Below, piece after piece: positions 47,727 to 57,504 of a stretch of DNA of 64,000 bases. This stretch comes from Pseudomonas marincola (GTDB taxonomy: Bacteria; Pseudomonadota; Gammaproteobacteria; Pseudomonadales; Pseudomonadaceae). The first letter of the stretch is position 1. Every line of letters starts with the position of its first letter. Position numbers and translations under genes: made by a program. The stretch spans positions 310,001 through 374,000 of the forward strand of contig NZ_FPBC01000001.1 of assembly GCF_900116605.1 (NCBI RefSeq), in the 5' to 3' direction. The notes below the pieces were generated by a model. The model was given only the letters and a program-made list of their open reading frames with translations. It searched no databases and was not told the origin of the DNA.

Positions 47727-48241
47727 AACTGCCCTTTTAAAACCATCGGTAAACCTGCCACACAAAACACCACGCGCTCGCTGCGCTCGGCCAGCGCCTG
47801 ATGCAACCAGCCGGCTTCATCCACAAAACGCCGGCTGAGTTGGCCCATCGGTACCACGCCCAGACCGGTCTCGTTACTCACCAAAATAATCCGCCCGGGC
47901 AAATCGGCCAGCGTCGCCAGCAGCGCATCACGCTCGCTTGCCAGACGCTGCGGATCATCAAGCAGCAACAAATTACTCAGCCACAACGTCAGGCAATCGA
48001 CCAGCAGGCAACGCTGCTCAGCGGCGTTTTCACGCAGCACACGGGCCAGCTCCAGCGGCTCCTCACATAATTGCCAATGGCCGGGGCGACGTTCGCGATG
48101 ATGACGAATACGCTCACTCATCTCGCCATCCAGCGCCTCGCTGGTGGCGATATAAGTCACCTGCAGCCCGCTCTCAGATGCCAGCTTTTCAGCCAATTTG
48201 CTCTTACCGGAACGGGCGCCGCCGAGAATCAAATCAACCAT
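47723..48241 (-). CDS. cobU: bifunctional adenosylcobinamide kinase/guanylyltransferase
   Basis: 172 residues. P-loop GGARSGKS at residues 6-13; [10 protein letters not shown] carries the His that accepts [14 protein letters not shown] is the third family motif. It phosphorylates adenosylcobinamide and then adds GMP. I start at the ATG at 48241 ([14 protein letters not shown]); the upstream frame runs antisense-like through cobQ and is unlike the family. Overlaps cobQ by 8 nt. Also named cobP. Confidence 0.95.
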   Translation of the reverse strand: MVDLILGGARSGKSKLAEKLASESGLQVTYIATSEALDGEMSERIRHHRERRPGHWQLCEEPLELARVLRENAAEQRCLLVDCLTLWLSNLLLLDDPQRLASERDALLATLADLPGRIILVSNETGLGVVPMGQLSRRFVDEAGWLHQALAERSERVVFCVAGLPMVLKGQL

Positions 48242-49721
48242 GGACAGCACTCGCTGCAGGCAGGCCGCAAAGTGCGCGCAGTTTTGCAGTATCCAAGTGA
48301 TCAACGACCATGTCCGCCAGCCGCTCGATATCGCGCTCGCGCAGAGCGTGGTAATCAACCGCCTCGACCTCACGCAAACCAGCCCAACCGAGCAACGCCG
48401 TGGTAGCAGCAGTGGACTCAAACAAGCCGTGAAGATAGGTGCCCAACACGTTTCCATCGGCGCTGATGGCGCCATCGGTGCGGCCGTCATCCAGGTTCAC
48501 GGCGGGTTGCAAAAGCCCGGCGCCCGTGGTCACTCCCGCATGAATTTCATAACCGCTGACAGCGGCACTTTCGAGGCACAGGCGGCCCTGCACATTGCGC
48601 AGTTGCTTGTGCTCGCGCAGCACCGTGTCGATTTCAAGCAAGCCCAAACCCTGACTACTGCCAGCCGTGCCTTCGATGGCATCGAGGTCATCAATCGACT
48701 GACCAAGCATCTGCATGCCACCACAAATGCCGATGACTTTTCCGCCATAACGCAGATGCTTGCTGAGCGCTTGATCCCAGCCCTGCTCGCGCAAGAAATG
48801 CAGGTCGGCACGCACGCTTTTCGAGCCCGGCAAAATAATCAGATCTGCCGGCGGAATGGCCTGACCGGGGCCGACAAATACCAACTCGACTTGCGGATGC
48901 AAGCGCAGCGGGTCGAAATCGGTGTGGTTGCTGATGCGCGGCAGCACCGGCACAACCACCTTGAGTTGCTCGCAGGCTTTGACGCTTTGACGTTGGTCGA
49001 TTGCGTCTTCGGCTTCAAGATGAAAATCCATCAGGTACGGCAGCACGCCCAACACCGGCTTGCCGGTGCGTGCCTCCAACCAGTCGAGGCCGGGCTGCAG
49101 CAAGGCAATGTCGCCACGAAAGCGATTGATCACAAACCCCTTTACCCGCGCCTGCTCGCTCGGTGAAAGCAACTCTAGCGTGCCCACCAGATGCGCAAAT
49201 ACGCCGCCCTTGTCGATGTCTGCAATGATGATGACCGGGCAATCCACAGCCTCGGCAAAACCCATGTTGGCGATATCACCGGCGCGTAAATTAATCTCGG
49301 CAGGCGAACCGGCGCCCTCCACCATGACCACCTGATAAGCCGCGCTGAGGCGTTGGTGAGATTCGAGCACGGCATTCATCGCGACCTTCTTGTAATCGTG
49401 ATAAGCCACCGCATCCATGTTGCTCAGCGCCCGCCCATGGATAATCACCTGGGCGCCAACATCACTATTGGGCTTGAGCAGAATCGGATTCATGTCGGTG
49501 TGCGTGGCCAGCTTCGCGGCCTGTGCCTGTACAGCCTGCGCACGGCCAATCTCGCCGCCGTCGGCAGTCACCGCACTGTTCAACGCCATGTTTTGCGGTT
49601 TGAACGGCACGACGCTAACGCCCTCGCGCACCAGCCAGCGACACAACGCCGTTACCAGCGTGCTCTTGCCAGCATCCGAAGTTGTGCCCTGCACCATCAG
49701 GGTATGAGCTGTTTGGATCAT
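48234..49721 (-). CDS. cobQ: cobyric acid synthase
   Basis: Glutamine-dependent amidation of the b, d, e and g side chains of adenosylcobyrinic acid a,c-diamide. 495 residues: N-terminal ATPase domain with [14 protein letters not shown]-terminal class I-type amidotransferase domain with nucleophile Cys in GICGGMQML and His in [10 protein letters not shown]. It overlaps cobD at the start and cobU at the end, consistent with one polycistronic message. Confidence 0.96.
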   Translation of the reverse strand: MIQTAHTLMVQGTTSDAGKSTLVTALCRWLVREGVSVVPFKPQNMALNSAVTADGGEIGRAQAVQAQAAKLATHTDMNPILLKPNSDVGAQVIIHGRALSNMDAVAYHDYKKVAMNAVLESHQRLSAAYQVVMVEGAGSPAEINLRAGDIANMGFAEAVDCPVIIIADIDKGGVFAHLVGTLELLSPSEQARVKGFVINRFRGDIALLQPGLDWLEARTGKPVLGVLPYLMDFHLEAEDAIDQRQSVKACEQLKVVVPVLPRISNHTDFDPLRLHPQVELVFVGPGQAIPPADLIILPGSKSVRADLHFLREQGWDQALSKHLRYGGKVIGICGGMQMLGQSIDDLDAIEGTAGSSQGLGLLEIDTVLREHKQLRNVQGRLCLESAAVSGYEIHAGVTTGAGLLQPAVNLDDGRTDGAISADGNVLGTYLHGLFESTAATTALLGWAGLREVEAVDYHALRERDIERLADMVVDHLDTAKLRALCGLPAASAVHG

Positions 49722-50710
49722 CTTAATCTCTGCTGAAATTCGCTTAAGCCACGTGCCAGCCGCTGCCAGCCGGGTTCATCGGCAGGCAAGCCAAAACGGA
49801 TAGCTGGAGGTGTATTGAAGAGCCGCACCAGCACGCCGCGCTCGGCCAGAAACCCATGCAACTGCTCGGCATCGGCCAACTCGACCCGCTGAAACAATGC
49901 GCAGCCGCCGCTTGGTTCGAGGCCGTTAACCGTTAGCAGTTGCTGCAAACGCGCGCTGTCGATCAACAGCCGCTGACGTTGCAGGTGCTGAGCAGGTCTG
50001 TCGGCCAGCACGCTGCTGGCTATCTGCCGCGTAGGCCCGCTGATGGTCCAGGGTCCGAGTATCGCATCGAGCGCCGCCAGCACTTTGGGCTCCGCCAACA
50101 CAAAGCCCAAACGCGCACCGGCCAAGCCAAAGAACTTGCCCAGCGAACGGAGCACGATCAAGCCGGGCTTCGCTGTTTGCGCCGCCACACTCAGCTCGGG
50201 GGTGCAGTCGATAAAGGCCTCATCGACCACCAGCCAGCCGCCCCGCCCGGCAAGCTGTCGATGCCAGCCCAACAACTGCTGCGGTGAATAGAAGGTTCCG
50301 GTCGGATTGCCCGGATTGATCAGCACCAGCACATCGACTTGCCCGACATAAGCGTCGATTGCCGATGCTTCGATTTCGTTAACCTGATGGCCTTCACGCA
50401 GCCAGGCGGCGGGATGCTCGGCGTACGCAGGCGAGACAATCGCCACCTGCTGGTTCTTACGCAAGCGTGGCAGCGCTTGGATTGCCGCCTGCGAACCGGC
50501 CACTGGCAATAGTTGCGGCGCGCTGTAAAACGCGCAAGCCGCCGCCTCAAGGCCGTCATCCAGCTCGGGTAAACGACGCCATGCATCAGCGCTGACCGTC
50601 GCCAGTTTTGGCGTATACGGGGCAATACCGGTCGACAAGTCCAGCCACAGCGAAAGCGCAATGTTGTACTTCTGCGCAGCTTCGCGCAGCCGGCCGCCAT
50701 GCTCAAGCAA
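49718..50710 (-). CDS. cobD: threonine-phosphate decarboxylase
   Basis: PLP enzyme of the class I/II aminotransferase fold, 330 residues. It makes (R)-1-amino-2-propanol phosphate, the linker of the nucleotide loop. The PLP lysine lies in [15 protein letters not shown] and the Asn/Asp pair in INPGNPTGT and VVDEAFIDC. It overlaps cbiB by 8 nt and cobQ by 4 nt. Called cobC in Pseudomonas denitrificans nomenclature. Confidence 0.94.
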   Translation of the reverse strand: MLEHGGRLREAAQKYNIALSLWLDLSTGIAPYTPKLATVSADAWRRLPELDDGLEAAACAFYSAPQLLPVAGSQAAIQALPRLRKNQQVAIVSPAYAEHPAAWLREGHQVNEIEASAIDAYVGQVDVLVLINPGNPTGTFYSPQQLLGWHRQLAGRGGWLVVDEAFIDCTPELSVAAQTAKPGLIVLRSLGKFFGLAGARLGFVLAEPKVLAALDAILGPWTISGPTRQIASSVLADRPAQHLQRQRLLIDSARLQQLLTVNGLEPSGGCALFQRVELADAEQLHGFLAERGVLVRLFNTPPAIRFGLPADEPGWQRLARGLSEFQQRLR

Positions 50711-51617
50711 GGGTCAGCTCGACGCCAAGTACGATAAGCAACCACAACAGCACCCCGGCCCAGACGCGATTCATTGCTCGTTCGATATCACGTGCCCGCG
50801 GCTGCGGACCGTCGCCCAACTCGGGCCGCTCATGCAACTCGCCGTGGTAATAAGCCGGCCCGCCCAAGGTGACATTAAGCGCTCCCGCACCGGCAGCCAT
50901 TACCGGCCCGGCATTGGGGCTGTCCCACAGTGGCGCCTGGGTTCGCCAGCAGTGCAGCGCCTGCCGCGTGCGCCCGCACAGCGCGTAAGTCAGGGCCACC
51001 AGCCGCGCGGGAATATAGTTGAGCAGGTCATCTATCTTGGCCGCGGCCCAACCGAAACGCTCGAAGCGCTCGGTGCGATAACCCCACATCGCATCGAGGG
51101 TATTGCTCAGCCGGCACAACACCACGCCGGGAGCGCCCGCAACAAGAAACCAGAACAGGCTGGCAAACACCGCGTCACTGCCGTTTTCAAGTACAGACTC
51201 AGTACCTGCACGGGCCACCCCGGTCGCGTCCAGCTCACGGGTATTGCGGCTGACCATATAACCGACACGCTCACGCGCCAGCGACAGATCACCCAGACGC
51301 AATGCTTTAACCACTGCATGCGCATGCTCGCCAAGGCTTTTCAGGCCGAGGGCGAAATACAGGGCGAAAATCTCCACACACCAGCCAAACGCCGGGACCT
51401 GCGCAAGCAGGCCGACCACCAGCGTAATCGGCAGTACAGCGATGCACCACGCGCTCACGCCATGGCTGCGCCAACCGCCACCCGACTGATTGAAGCGCTG
51501 CTCGATACGCTCCGCCATCTGGCCGAAAGCGACCAGCGGATGCCAGCCCTTTGGCTCACCGAATACTGCATCCAGCGCGACACCTGCTGCGCTCGCAAGG
51601 AACAGGCTCATGGGCAT
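50703..51617 (-). CDS. cbiB: adenosylcobinamide-phosphate synthase
   Basis: Inner-membrane enzyme of 304 residues that attaches aminopropanol (phosphate) to adenosylcobyric acid. Family marks are the N-terminal [41 protein letters not shown] and [11 protein letters not shown]. Either of two Met codons (1 or 3) could start it. Called cobD in Pseudomonas. It pairs functionally with the threonine-phosphate decarboxylase encoded next. Confidence 0.95.
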   Translation of the reverse strand: MPMSLFLASAAGVALDAVFGEPKGWHPLVAFGQMAERIEQRFNQSGGGWRSHGVSAWCIAVLPITLVVGLLAQVPAFGWCVEIFALYFALGLKSLGEHAHAVVKALRLGDLSLARERVGYMVSRNTRELDATGVARAGTESVLENGSDAVFASLFWFLVAGAPGVVLCRLSNTLDAMWGYRTERFERFGWAAAKIDDLLNYIPARLVALTYALCGRTRQALHCWRTQAPLWDSPNAGPVMAAGAGALNVTLGGPAYYHGELHERPELGDGPQPRARDIERAMNRVWAGVLLWLLIVLGVELTLA

Positions 51618-51651
51618 CGCGCCCGACTATTTGACGCAGACAAGGCGTTCA

Positions 51652-52302
51652 TTACTGGTGATTTCCCCATTGATTATTAAACAGTAGCTCACTCAGCGGC
51701 CGGGTCTTTGCCCAACCTTCCTGGACCAGCATTGGCTTACTGTAGAACTCGGCAACCGGCCCCAGACACAGAACCCCAAGGGGTTTGCTGCCAGTCGGCA
51801 TGCCTAGCAATTGCGCCATTGCCTGTGGTTCAAACAGTGAGACCCAACCCATGCCAAGATTCTCGGCACGTGCTGCCAGCCATAGATTTTGAATGGCGCA
51901 CGACATGGATGCCAGATCCATTTCCGGCAATGTCCTGCGGCCAAACACGTGAGTTTCACGTCCATCCATCAATGCGACAACCAAAACTTCGGCGCAGTCG
52001 GCAATTCCCTCCACCTTGAGGCGCATGAATTCATCGCTGCGCTCCCCTAACGCCTGCGCGGTACGCAGCCTTTCCTCCTCAACCAGCGCCTGAATCTTCC
52101 CCCGCAACGCGCGGTCGGTAATGCGGATAAACCGCCACGGCTGCATCAACCCAACACTCGGCGCCTGATGAGCCGCCTCCAGCAGATTCGCCAGAATTGC
52201 CGGGGGCACTTCGCCGCCGACAAAGTGGCGCATGTCACGCCGCTCGGCAATCACCCGATAGACCGCGTCGCGCTCTTGCTCGGTGAAGTGTTGATCGCTC
52301 AT
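51652..52302 (-). CDS. bluB: 5,6-dimethylbenzimidazole synthase
   Basis: Flavin-destructase of the nitroreductase fold that converts reduced FMN and oxygen into dimethylbenzimidazole, the lower base of B12. 216 residues; RRDMRHFVGGEVP and EAAHQAPSVGLMQPWRF are family signatures. The ATG at 52302 has AGGGAG 5 nt upstream; the longer frame to 52515 is rejected. Its oxygen dependence implies aerobic B12 synthesis. Confidence 0.95.
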   Translation of the reverse strand: MSDQHFTEQERDAVYRVIAERRDMRHFVGGEVPPAILANLLEAAHQAPSVGLMQPWRFIRITDRALRGKIQALVEEERLRTAQALGERSDEFMRLKVEGIADCAEVLVVALMDGRETHVFGRRTLPEMDLASMSCAIQNLWLAARAENLGMGWVSLFEPQAMAQLLGMPTGSKPLGVLCLGPVAEFYSKPMLVQEGWAKTRPLSELLFNNQWGNHQ

Positions 52303-52324
52303 GTTGGCTCCCTTCAACTCACCG

Positions 52325-53617
52325 TCATGGCCGCAATAAAGCGGCAGCAGCCGCAGGATTGGACGGCATATAGAAGTGGATATACGAGGCGCACAGGCGG
52401 CCCTCGCGATACACCGGTTCTGCCGTGCGTTTGTAGTTCGGGCATTCACCCAAGGCCAGCGGTTGCAGTGCAGTGTGCATGCTGGAGTGGTGAAAGGTGT
52501 GGCCGCGCAATACACCTTCCGGCAGTTCGACCGATTGCAACGCCAAAGCCGTCAGGCGCTTTTGTAAGGATGCCTGCCCTTGGAGAATCCCGAGCATGGC
52601 GGCGCCATGACCGTCCTTGTCGGTCAGCCTTTCAAGTAAATAAAGCATGCCGCCGCACTCGGCGAGTATTGGCTTGCCTGCCGCGTGATGGCTTTTTATG
52701 GCTTGCGCCATAGACTGATTGGCGGCTAGTTGCGGCAGATGCAACTCGGGATAACCGCCCGGCAAATACAGGCTGTCGACCTCGGGCAGATACTGATCAG
52801 TGACCGGCGAGAACAGGCACAACTCGGCGCCCATCGCCTGCAACAGATCGAGATTAGCCTGATAAATAAAGGCGAACGAGCTGTCGCGGGCGACGCCAAT
52901 TCTGACCCCTGCCAACAGCGGCTGAATATCTCTCGGTGGCGGCGCCGCAAAGCTGACCGCGGGCGGCAACTCGACCGACGCGCTGGCTTGCAGGGCATCG
53001 GCGGCGGCATCGAGTCGTGCATCGAGATCGTCCAGTTCATCGGCCTGAACCAGGCCCAGATGCCGACTCGGCAATCCAAAGCCGACACTGCGCGGCAAGC
53101 CGCCGTACCAGCGAATCGATGTTGGCAGAGCGTCGCGCAAAATCTCGCCGTGACGGGCACTGCCCAGACGATTGGCCAGCACCCCGGAGAATGGCAAATC
53201 TGCCTGATACGTCGCCAGACCATGTGCCAGCGCGGCGAAGGTTTGCGCCATGGCCGAGGCATCAATCACCGCCATCACCGGCACGTCGAAATGTCGCGCC
53301 AAGTCCGCGGCCGAAGGGTTGCCATCGAACAAGCCCATGACGCCTTCGATCAAAATCAGATCAGCTTCCTCCGCAGCCTCCCACAACAGGCGACGGCTTT
53401 CGGCTTCGCCGACCATCCACAGGTCCAGCTGATAGACCGGCTGGCCAGAGGCGCGAGCCAGAACCATCGGATCGAGAAAGTCAGGCCCGCATTTGAACAC
53501 CCGCACGCGCTTGCCGGCGCGGCTGTATAACCGCGCCAGCGCAGCAGTGACGGTCGTCTTGCCCTGCCCCGAGGCTGGCGCTGCGACCAACAGAGCCGGA
53601 CACTTGCGAATACTCAT
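52325..53617 (-). CDS. cobB: cobyrinate a,c-diamide synthase
   Basis: 430 residues. Glutamine-dependent amidation of the a and c side chains of (hydrogeno)byrinate. N-terminal ATPase with APASGQGKTTV, and C-terminal amidotransferase with Cys in LAECGGMLYLLE and His in FHHSS. It ends 22 bp before bluB. Not to be confused with the sirtuin CobB, for which a separate gene lies at 60157. Confidence 0.95.
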   Translation of the reverse strand: MSIRKCPALLVAAPASGQGKTTVTAALARLYSRAGKRVRVFKCGPDFLDPMVLARASGQPVYQLDLWMVGEAESRRLLWEAAEEADLILIEGVMGLFDGNPSAADLARHFDVPVMAVIDASAMAQTFAALAHGLATYQADLPFSGVLANRLGSARHGEILRDALPTSIRWYGGLPRSVGFGLPSRHLGLVQADELDDLDARLDAAADALQASASVELPPAVSFAAPPPRDIQPLLAGVRIGVARDSSFAFIYQANLDLLQAMGAELCLFSPVTDQYLPEVDSLYLPGGYPELHLPQLAANQSMAQAIKSHHAAGKPILAECGGMLYLLERLTDKDGHGAAMLGILQGQASLQKRLTALALQSVELPEGVLRGHTFHHSSMHTALQPLALGECPNYKRTAEPVYREGRLCASYIHFYMPSNPAAAAALLRP

Positions 53618-53687
53618 AGCTTGTCACCTTCTCCTGTTATGGCGCCGACGTAGAATGCTCAAGGCCCTCGTCTCGCCGCTAAGCCGC

Positions 53688-54299
53688 CTAGTATTCGACT
53701 CCGGGCTGGGCCTTCACACCGTTTTTGTAAGCGTGTTTGATCAAGCCCATTTCAGTCACGGTATCAGCCGCTTCGATCATCGCCGGCGGTGCGCCGCGAC
53801 CGGTTACAACAACGTGCTGCAACATCGGCCGGGCTTCAATATCGGCAAGCACTTCGCTCAATTCCAGATACCCGTACTTGAGCGCGATATTCAGCTCATC
53901 AAGCACCACCAAGCCAATCTCCGGGTCGCTCATTAGCTCTACAGCAATTGCCCAGGCTGCCTTGGCCATGCTGATATCACGCTGGCGATCCTGGGTTTCC
54001 CAGGTAAAGCCGCCGCCCATCACGTGGTACCGGACCTCTTGCGGAAAGCGCCGGAAGAACGCCTCCTCGCCAGTAGTCGCCGAACCCTTGATGAACTGCA
54101 CGATACCGACCTTGATCCCGTGACCCAGCGCACGGGCAACCATGCCGAATGCCGAACTGCTTTTGCCTTTGCCGTTGCCGGTATGCACCAGCAACAAGCC
54201 ATATTCGTCCTGCGCCTGAGCAATGCGCTCATCAATCAGGGCTTTTTTTCGCTCCATGCGCGCCTTGTGTCGGGCGTCGCGTTCTGCAGATTCACTCAT
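53688..54299 (-). CDS. cobO: cob(I)yrinic acid a,c-diamide adenosyltransferase
   Basis: 203 residues, BtuR/CobO/CobA type. P-loop GNGKGKSSSAFG at about residues 42-53; VQFIKG and ERDISMAKAAW-like segments follow (QRDISMAKAAWAIA). It adds the 5'-deoxyadenosyl group to reduced corrinoid. Its ATG overlaps the stop of the membrane-protein gene by 4 nt. Confidence 0.95.
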   Translation of the reverse strand: MSESAERDARHKARMERKKALIDERIAQAQDEYGLLLVHTGNGKGKSSSAFGMVARALGHGIKVGIVQFIKGSATTGEEAFFRRFPQEVRYHVMGGGFTWETQDRQRDISMAKAAWAIAVELMSDPEIGLVVLDELNIALKYGYLELSEVLADIEARPMLQHVVVTGRGAPPAMIEAADTVTEMGLIKHAYKNGVKAQPGVEY

Positions 54300-54868
54300 G
54301 ACTTCACCTCACTCTTTTGCTTGAAGTGGCTGCCCTGCCCGATCAACACAAACAACAGCGCCGCAACGCCGATGTACCAGGCCAGCGTGCCCAGATAACG
54401 CGGCAAGTAAACGCTGAAACGCTCCAACAACATGCTCAACGTCGGATCTGCATAGCGGCCGGAGAAAAACAGAAATCCGCCGCCCGAAAACAGGTAGCAG
54501 ACTGATGCACTGATAATCACCGTAACGGCCAACAGCAGCAGGCTGGAAAATTTGTACTGATGCATGCGCGCGTACAGGCGCCCGCCAAACCACAGCGAGG
54601 CATAGGCTGGAACCAGCATCCAGTATGCCGGGGACATGCACCAGTCGCTGACGCCAGCCCACTCAATTGCCGCAAAGTCGAGCAAGGACGCCTCAATAAA
54701 CAACGCCGGAAAAACCCAGCGAGGCTTAAGCAGAACACCCGCCAGAAAGAACACGGCCCACGAGGCGCTGGGCAAATTCACGGTCGCAAAATGATGGCCC
54801 CGGGTAATTGCCATTAACACCGCCAGCGCCAGGCCGATCAGCAATTGATTGCGTGTGCTCAGGTTCAT
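54296..54868 (-). CDS. uncharacterised integral membrane protein in the B12 operon
   Basis: 190 residues with about five to six hydrophobic helices (roughly 8-22, 35-60, 75-98, 105-128, 155-178) and a short basic C-terminus. Notable is the conserved-looking TRGHHFATVNLPSASWAVFF near the N-terminus, with a His pair at the membrane face. It is coupled to cobO by a 4-nt overlap and follows btuB. No annotated domain is recognised. Size and helix number recall small vitamin or metal uptake components, so transport of cobalt, corrinoid or lower-base precursor is a reasonable guess. Confidence 0.8.
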   Translation of the reverse strand: MNLSTRNQLLIGLALAVLMAITRGHHFATVNLPSASWAVFFLAGVLLKPRWVFPALFIEASLLDFAAIEWAGVSDWCMSPAYWMLVPAYASLWFGGRLYARMHQYKFSSLLLLAVTVIISASVCYLFSGGGFLFFSGRYADPTLSMLLERFSVYLPRYLGTLAWYIGVAALLFVLIGQGSHFKQKSEVKS

Positions 54869-54895
54869 CGTTAACTCCTTGAATCGCTTGGCAGC

Positions 54896-54932
54896 AAAAC
54901 GGCTGCGCCGCCGTTAAGGCGCGCAACCGTTT
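54896..54932 (-). terminator. hairpin with T-run between btuB and the cob genes
   Basis: On the minus strand AACGGTTGCG and CGCAGCCGTT form a 10-bp stem with one G-U pair, followed by TTTTGC. It lies 9-45 bp after the btuB stop. It may terminate part of the transcripts, so that btuB is made in excess of the enzymes. Confidence 0.6.
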
Positions 54933-54940
54933 GCACAGGG

Positions 54941-56782
54941 TTACAGGGCTTGGTAACGCACGGTGAAATACACCGCCTGGCCCGGCTGGTTATAGCCGTC
55001 AGCCGTCTCGTAATCGGCATTAAACAGATTGGCGATGCGACTTTGCAGGCGCCATTCTTCTGTGAGGCGATACTCGCCGCGCAGGTCGACATCTGCGTAG
55101 CCGGATAGCTCGGTGGTGTTGGCCAGATCGTCATAACGCTGACCTTCCGCGTGCAAGCTGGCACCCACACTGAAGTCGCCAAAACGACGATCCAGATCCA
55201 GGTTGAACAGTTGCTTGGCCCGGCGTGCGAGTTCGTTGCCGTCATTGGCACCGCCAGAGCTGTCTTCCGGGTCCATCAACGTGTAGTTGGCATTCCAGTC
55301 AACGCCCATCCACTGGCTGGCAAGTACCAACTCGACGCCGCGAATCGTCGCCTCGGCAACGTTTGCCGGGCCTTGAATCGAGGAGTCGTAGGCAATCAGG
55401 TCATCAATGCGCGTGCGGAACGCATTAACTTGCCACTGGCCCCAGCTGTGCTCCCCGACCAGGCCGAATTCCAGGCTTTCGGAGGTTTCCGCATCGAGGT
55501 CAGGGTTGCCGTAGTTGGGGTAGTACAGTTCATTGAAGGTCGGTGCCTTAAACGCCGTGCCGAAGCTGACAGTGCTGCGCAGCCAGTCGGTCAGTGCGTA
55601 GCCGTACGCAATGTTGCCGGTGTCGTGGCGGCCAAACTGCTGGTTATCGTCCTGGCGCAGCGACAGTTGCCAGTCGTGGCGACCCACATTGCCCAGGTAT
55701 TGCACGAACACGCCGTTGTTATCGCGCGAGTCTTCGGCATAAGCGGTGCTGCCATTGACCTCATCAAGCTGATAATCGACGCCAACTGTCAGGGTCTGGC
55801 CAGCGGCGACGGCAAAGTCGTTCTGCCAGCTCAGGCTGTCGCGACGGGTGTCGAAACGCGAGTAGAACGCGGCGTCCTGATAGGCGTCGGATTTGTCTTC
55901 GCTGCGCCCGGCTTGCAAGGTGACCTGCCAGGGTTCCAGTGGTGAAAACCGCGCCCGCGTACCAAGCACACGGGTTTCGCCGTCGGCATTGGCATTGAAG
56001 CCCGAAGTCCGCGCACGGTTCACCGAGTCGTAATCGTTGTGCGACTTGGCCTGCAGAATGTTCGCGTCCAACTCCAGCCCGTTGTCGAAACGGTAACCAC
56101 CGCTCAACGAACCGGCGAGATTGCGATAGCCGTCGTCATCACTTTCATAGCCGCTGGTGCCGACCGACTTGACGTTGATGCCGTCGGTGTCCGAGCTGCT
56201 CATGCTCAGGTTGTACCAGCCCTTATCGGTGCCGCCCGCTACCCCGGCGCTGCCGGTATAGGTGTCATGTGTGCCGATACCCGCCGAGAAAAACGGTTTG
56301 GGGCTACCGTCGGTGCCTTTGCGGGTAAAAATCTGGATAACCCCGCCAATCGCCTCGGAGCCATAAAGGCTTGAGCGTGGCCCGCGAACAACTTCAATGC
56401 GATCAATCAGCTCAATCGGCAGGTCTTGCAACGCCGCTCCGCCCGAAGTGGCTGAGCCCACTTTTACGCCGTCGATCATGACCAGAACGTGGTCAGACTC
56501 GGTGCCGCGCATAAACAGCGAAGTGCTTTTGCCGGGGCCACCATTGTTGACCAAATTGACGCCGGGCACGCGCTTGAGCAACTCGGGCACCGAGTTGACC
56601 TGGCTTTGTTCGATTTTCTTGCGATCAAACACCGTGATCGCCGCCAGATTTTGCTCGGCCGTTTGCGGGGTGCGCGTGGCGGTGATGACGAGGGGTTCGA
56701 GTTCGCTGCTGTCGGCAGCGTGAACCTGTGTTACAGCGGCGCACAGCAAGGCAACTGCTGGCGTGAAAAGGGACTTACTCAT
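54941..56782 (-). CDS. btuB: TonB-dependent vitamin B12 receptor
   Basis: Outer-membrane receptor, 613 residues: signal peptide (MSKSLFTPAVALLCAAVTQVHA), TonB box region PLVITATRT, plug domain with VNNGGPGKSTSLFMRGTESDHV and RIEVVRGPRSSLYGSEAIGG, and a 22-strand barrel. The last residue is Leu (YFTVRYQAL) instead of the usual aromatic one, a minor oddity for barrel assembly. I use the ATG at 56782; a long upstream frame runs into the riboswitch. Position behind a cobalamin riboswitch supports corrinoid import. Confidence 0.94.
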   Translation of the reverse strand: MSKSLFTPAVALLCAAVTQVHAADSSELEPLVITATRTPQTAEQNLAAITVFDRKKIEQSQVNSVPELLKRVPGVNLVNNGGPGKSTSLFMRGTESDHVLVMIDGVKVGSATSGGAALQDLPIELIDRIEVVRGPRSSLYGSEAIGGVIQIFTRKGTDGSPKPFFSAGIGTHDTYTGSAGVAGGTDKGWYNLSMSSSDTDGINVKSVGTSGYESDDDGYRNLAGSLSGGYRFDNGLELDANILQAKSHNDYDSVNRARTSGFNANADGETRVLGTRARFSPLEPWQVTLQAGRSEDKSDAYQDAAFYSRFDTRRDSLSWQNDFAVAAGQTLTVGVDYQLDEVNGSTAYAEDSRDNNGVFVQYLGNVGRHDWQLSLRQDDNQQFGRHDTGNIAYGYALTDWLRSTVSFGTAFKAPTFNELYYPNYGNPDLDAETSESLEFGLVGEHSWGQWQVNAFRTRIDDLIAYDSSIQGPANVAEATIRGVELVLASQWMGVDWNANYTLMDPEDSSGGANDGNELARRAKQLFNLDLDRRFGDFSVGASLHAEGQRYDDLANTTELSGYADVDLRGEYRLTEEWRLQSRIANLFNADYETADGYNQPGQAVYFTVRYQAL

Positions 56783-56911
56783 TTCTAGGTATGCTCCGTC
56801 GCTCTCACCCGTGCGACATAGGCTTAGGGAGACATACGGAGAACAGACGCGCACGCGCAACAACACAGGGCCGCACGTACGCCAGACAAAGCCCTCCGCT
56901 ATGCCGTGAAC

Positions 56912-57116
56912 TGCGACAGGCCGGTCTCCGGGCTTACGAGTTGTCTGCTGAGGATCAGCACACCAGCGAACGCACCTTCCCATGCTGAGCACAGTGGTTG
57001 AAAAAGCGTTGGCTTGACTCGTCTACCGTTGCGGGGGCAGCGTCGGAATTGTCAGATCGATATCTGGCGCACCGACTTCCCTGTTTCACCCCTGACTAAA
57101 TGTCGGGGCACCTGAA
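56912..57116 (-). promoter_or_regulatory. cobalamin (adenosylcobalamin) riboswitch
   Basis: Minus-strand leader of btuB. It carries, in order, AGGTGCC, GGGTGAAACAGGGAAGTCGG, GACGCTGCCCCCGCAACGGTA, AAGCC, ACCACTGTG, CATGGGAAGG and the B12 box AAGCCCGGAGACCGGCC (56935-56919). This is the full conserved set of the cobalamin riboswitch class. About 130 nt separate it from the btuB start, room for an expression platform. B12 should switch off the downstream genes. Confidence 0.94.
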
Positions 57117-57127
57117 GCAAGGCGCGC

Positions 57128-57156
57128 AGAGTAGTGGCTTGATGCCAGAAGGTCAA
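57128..57156 (-). promoter_or_regulatory. predicted promoter of the btuB-cob transcript
   Basis: TTGACC (57156-57151), 17 bp, TACTCT (57133-57128) on the minus strand, ending about a dozen bases before the riboswitch. The -10 box is weak; read by eye. Confidence 0.5.
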
Positions 57157-57165
57157 TTGCTACGA

Positions 57166-57486
57166 TTAATGCCGCGGCATGAAACCGGCGGGCTTGGTCG
57201 CTAACCACTCGACGAAGGTTCGCAGGCGCTCATCCGTTAACAGCGCCTCACGGCTGTGATACGTCAGCGCCAGTTGCTTCTCGCTGAACAGCCGGTGAAT
57301 CTGGTTATGGCAGGCCCGGCAGACCCAAAGCGTGGCGCTGATGCACTGTTGCTTGCTGAAGCGTTTTTGCACATACGCTTTGTCATGCAGGGCTTTGGGG
57401 ATCAGATGATGGCGCGTCAATGCCGCCGCCCGCTGGCACAATTCGCAGACATCGGGTTGCGGGGGCAGGCGAATCGGTTCGGGCAT
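57166..57486 (-). CDS. small HNH-type zinc protein
   Basis: 106 residues. CELC and CRAC pairs frame an HNH-like core (LTRHHLIPKALHDKAY, then CHNQIHRLFSEKQL), so it may be a small HNH endonuclease. There is no adjacent methyltransferase or phage gene, so a restriction role is not indicated. It ends 10 bp before the -35 box of the btuB promoter. Confidence 0.8.
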   Translation of the reverse strand: MPEPIRLPPQPDVCELCQRAAALTRHHLIPKALHDKAYVQKRFSKQQCISATLWVCRACHNQIHRLFSEKQLALTYHSREALLTDERLRTFVEWLATKPAGFMPRH

Positions 57487-57504
57487 GATCGGACGCAGGT
57501 TTGC

